A stretch of DNA of 6,360 nucleotides from Thermoplasmata archaeon (lineage in GTDB: Archaea; Thermoplasmatota; Thermoplasmata; Lutacidiplasmatales; UBA184), in contig JASHVP010000101.1 of assembly GCA_030044475.1 (NCBI GenBank), forward strand, positions 1 to 6,360. Reading direction: 5' to 3'. The translations under genes were made by a program, and so were the position numbers. Every line of letters begins with the position of its first letter. Within the stretch, counting starts at the first letter, position 1. Under the pieces are notes generated by a model. It was given only the letters and a program-made list of their open reading frames with translations. It did not search any database and was not told the DNA's origin. This document shows, piece after piece, positions 6,151 to 6,360 of the stretch.

Positions 6151-6225
6151 GGGCGCGTGGCTCAGCTTGGATAGAGCACCGGGTTCCTAACCCGGCGATC
6201 GAGGGTTCAAATCCCTCCGCGCCCG
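6151..6225 (+). tRNA. tRNA-Arg (anticodon CCT)
   Basis: The complete cloverleaf is 75 bases and reads AGG codons. Acceptor arms GGGCGCG (6151-6157) and CGCGCCC (6218-6224) pair fully. The D stem is GCTC/GAGC (6160-6163 with 6174-6177), around a loop with GG and A20, an arginine identity base. The anticodon stem CCGGG/CCCGG (6179-6183 with 6191-6195) encloses TTCCTAA with anticodon CCT at 6186-6188. The variable loop is CGATC. The T arm is GAGGG-TTCAAAT-CCCTC (6201-6217). The discriminator is G6225. There is no intron and CCA is not encoded, as in many archaeal tRNA genes. Confidence 0.96.
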
Positions 6226-6360
6226 CCCTATCGGGCGCCGGCCCTCCCAAACCCGAAGTTGTGCCTTGAGCCGTTCGACCCCGTCGTCGACCCACTGTTC
6301 GTCGACCTCGCCCTCCGCCTCGCCGAACGCCCGCGGTCCGCTCTCTCCTCCACCGCCAGG
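6187..6360 (-). CDS. Possible 3' end of a hypothetical gene overlapping tRNA-Arg (partial)
   Basis: Read on the minus strand from the window edge, one frame stays open for 57 codons to TAG at 6187-6189. It gives an acidic, protein-like segment containing FGEAEGEVDEQW, then VDDGVERLKAQLRVWEGR, which looks like a charged C-terminal helix. First codon positions are strongly G-rich and third positions mostly G or C, as expected of a gene in this genome. The last 13 codons lie antisense to the tRNA (…RARRDLNPRSPG), so the frame reaches its stop only inside the anticodon loop. This is unusual and could mean the true gene is different. No family is recognised, and a competing plus-strand frame in the same bases cannot be excluded. 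Confidence 0.35.
   Translation of the reverse strand, partial: PGGGGESGPRAFGEAEGEVDEQWVDDGVERLKAQLRVWEGRRPIGRARRDLNPRSPG

Noticed and set aside
6151..6240. tRNA-Arg as an attachment site for an integrated element
   Set aside because: No integrase, no duplicated tRNA 3' end and no change of composition are seen; the downstream repeat copies the 5' end of the tRNA, not the 3' end.
5720..6295. Minus-strand frame crossing the regulator-like gene and the tRNA
   Set aside because: It contains the GFEPS pattern typical of translated antisense tRNA and overlaps two better supported features.
1..6360. CRISPR array, transposon or defence system
   Set aside because: There are no regularly spaced repeats, no transposase or nuclease motifs, and no terminal inverted repeats around any gene.

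Overview
The window reads as a fragment of a high-GC archaeal chromosome. The main evidence is a class I archaeal/eukaryotic-type release factor (NIKS and GGQ motifs), TATA-box promoters at a fixed distance from start codons, a tRNA-Arg without an encoded CCA and with a TATA-like box about 25 bases upstream, and a heavily sequon-bearing surface protein. A high-GC, probably uncultivated Thermoplasmatota lineage is my best guess. That rests on overall style and was not tested phylogenetically.

Layout from left to right. Bases 3-161 (+) are the C-terminal end of a MoaB/Mog-type molybdopterin adenylyltransferase. It converges on a class I methyltransferase-like gene (174-986, -) whose SAM-binding motifs look partly degenerate. 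A 179-base divergent promoter region separates that gene from thioredoxin (1166-1483, +). Peptide chain release factor aRF1 follows (1573-2868, +), probably on the same transcript because no TATA box precedes it. Next is a small membrane protein ending in a zinc ribbon (about 2912-3484, +). It has a good TATA box and Shine-Dalgarno (SD) site, but no ATG, GTG or TTG where its start should be; an ACG codon sits there instead. A secreted, single-anchor surface protein (3522-4958, -) converges on it. Divergent from the surface protein is a duplicated winged-helix regulator-like protein (5070-6125, +). Its stop codon overlaps the TATA-like box of tRNA-Arg(CCT) (6151-6225, +). The last bases are probably the 3' end of a minus-strand gene running into the tRNA.

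The genes do not form one pathway. Release factor, thioredoxin and tRNA-Arg are housekeeping. MoaB serves molybdenum or tungsten cofactor synthesis. The surface protein and its divergent regulator-like neighbour form a plausible functional pair. No gene-free stretch exceeds 300 bases. I saw no CRISPR array, transposase, inverted-repeat-bounded element or defence operon. The most unusual observation is the ACG start, supported by an identical 40-base TATA-to-start spacing at three promoters.
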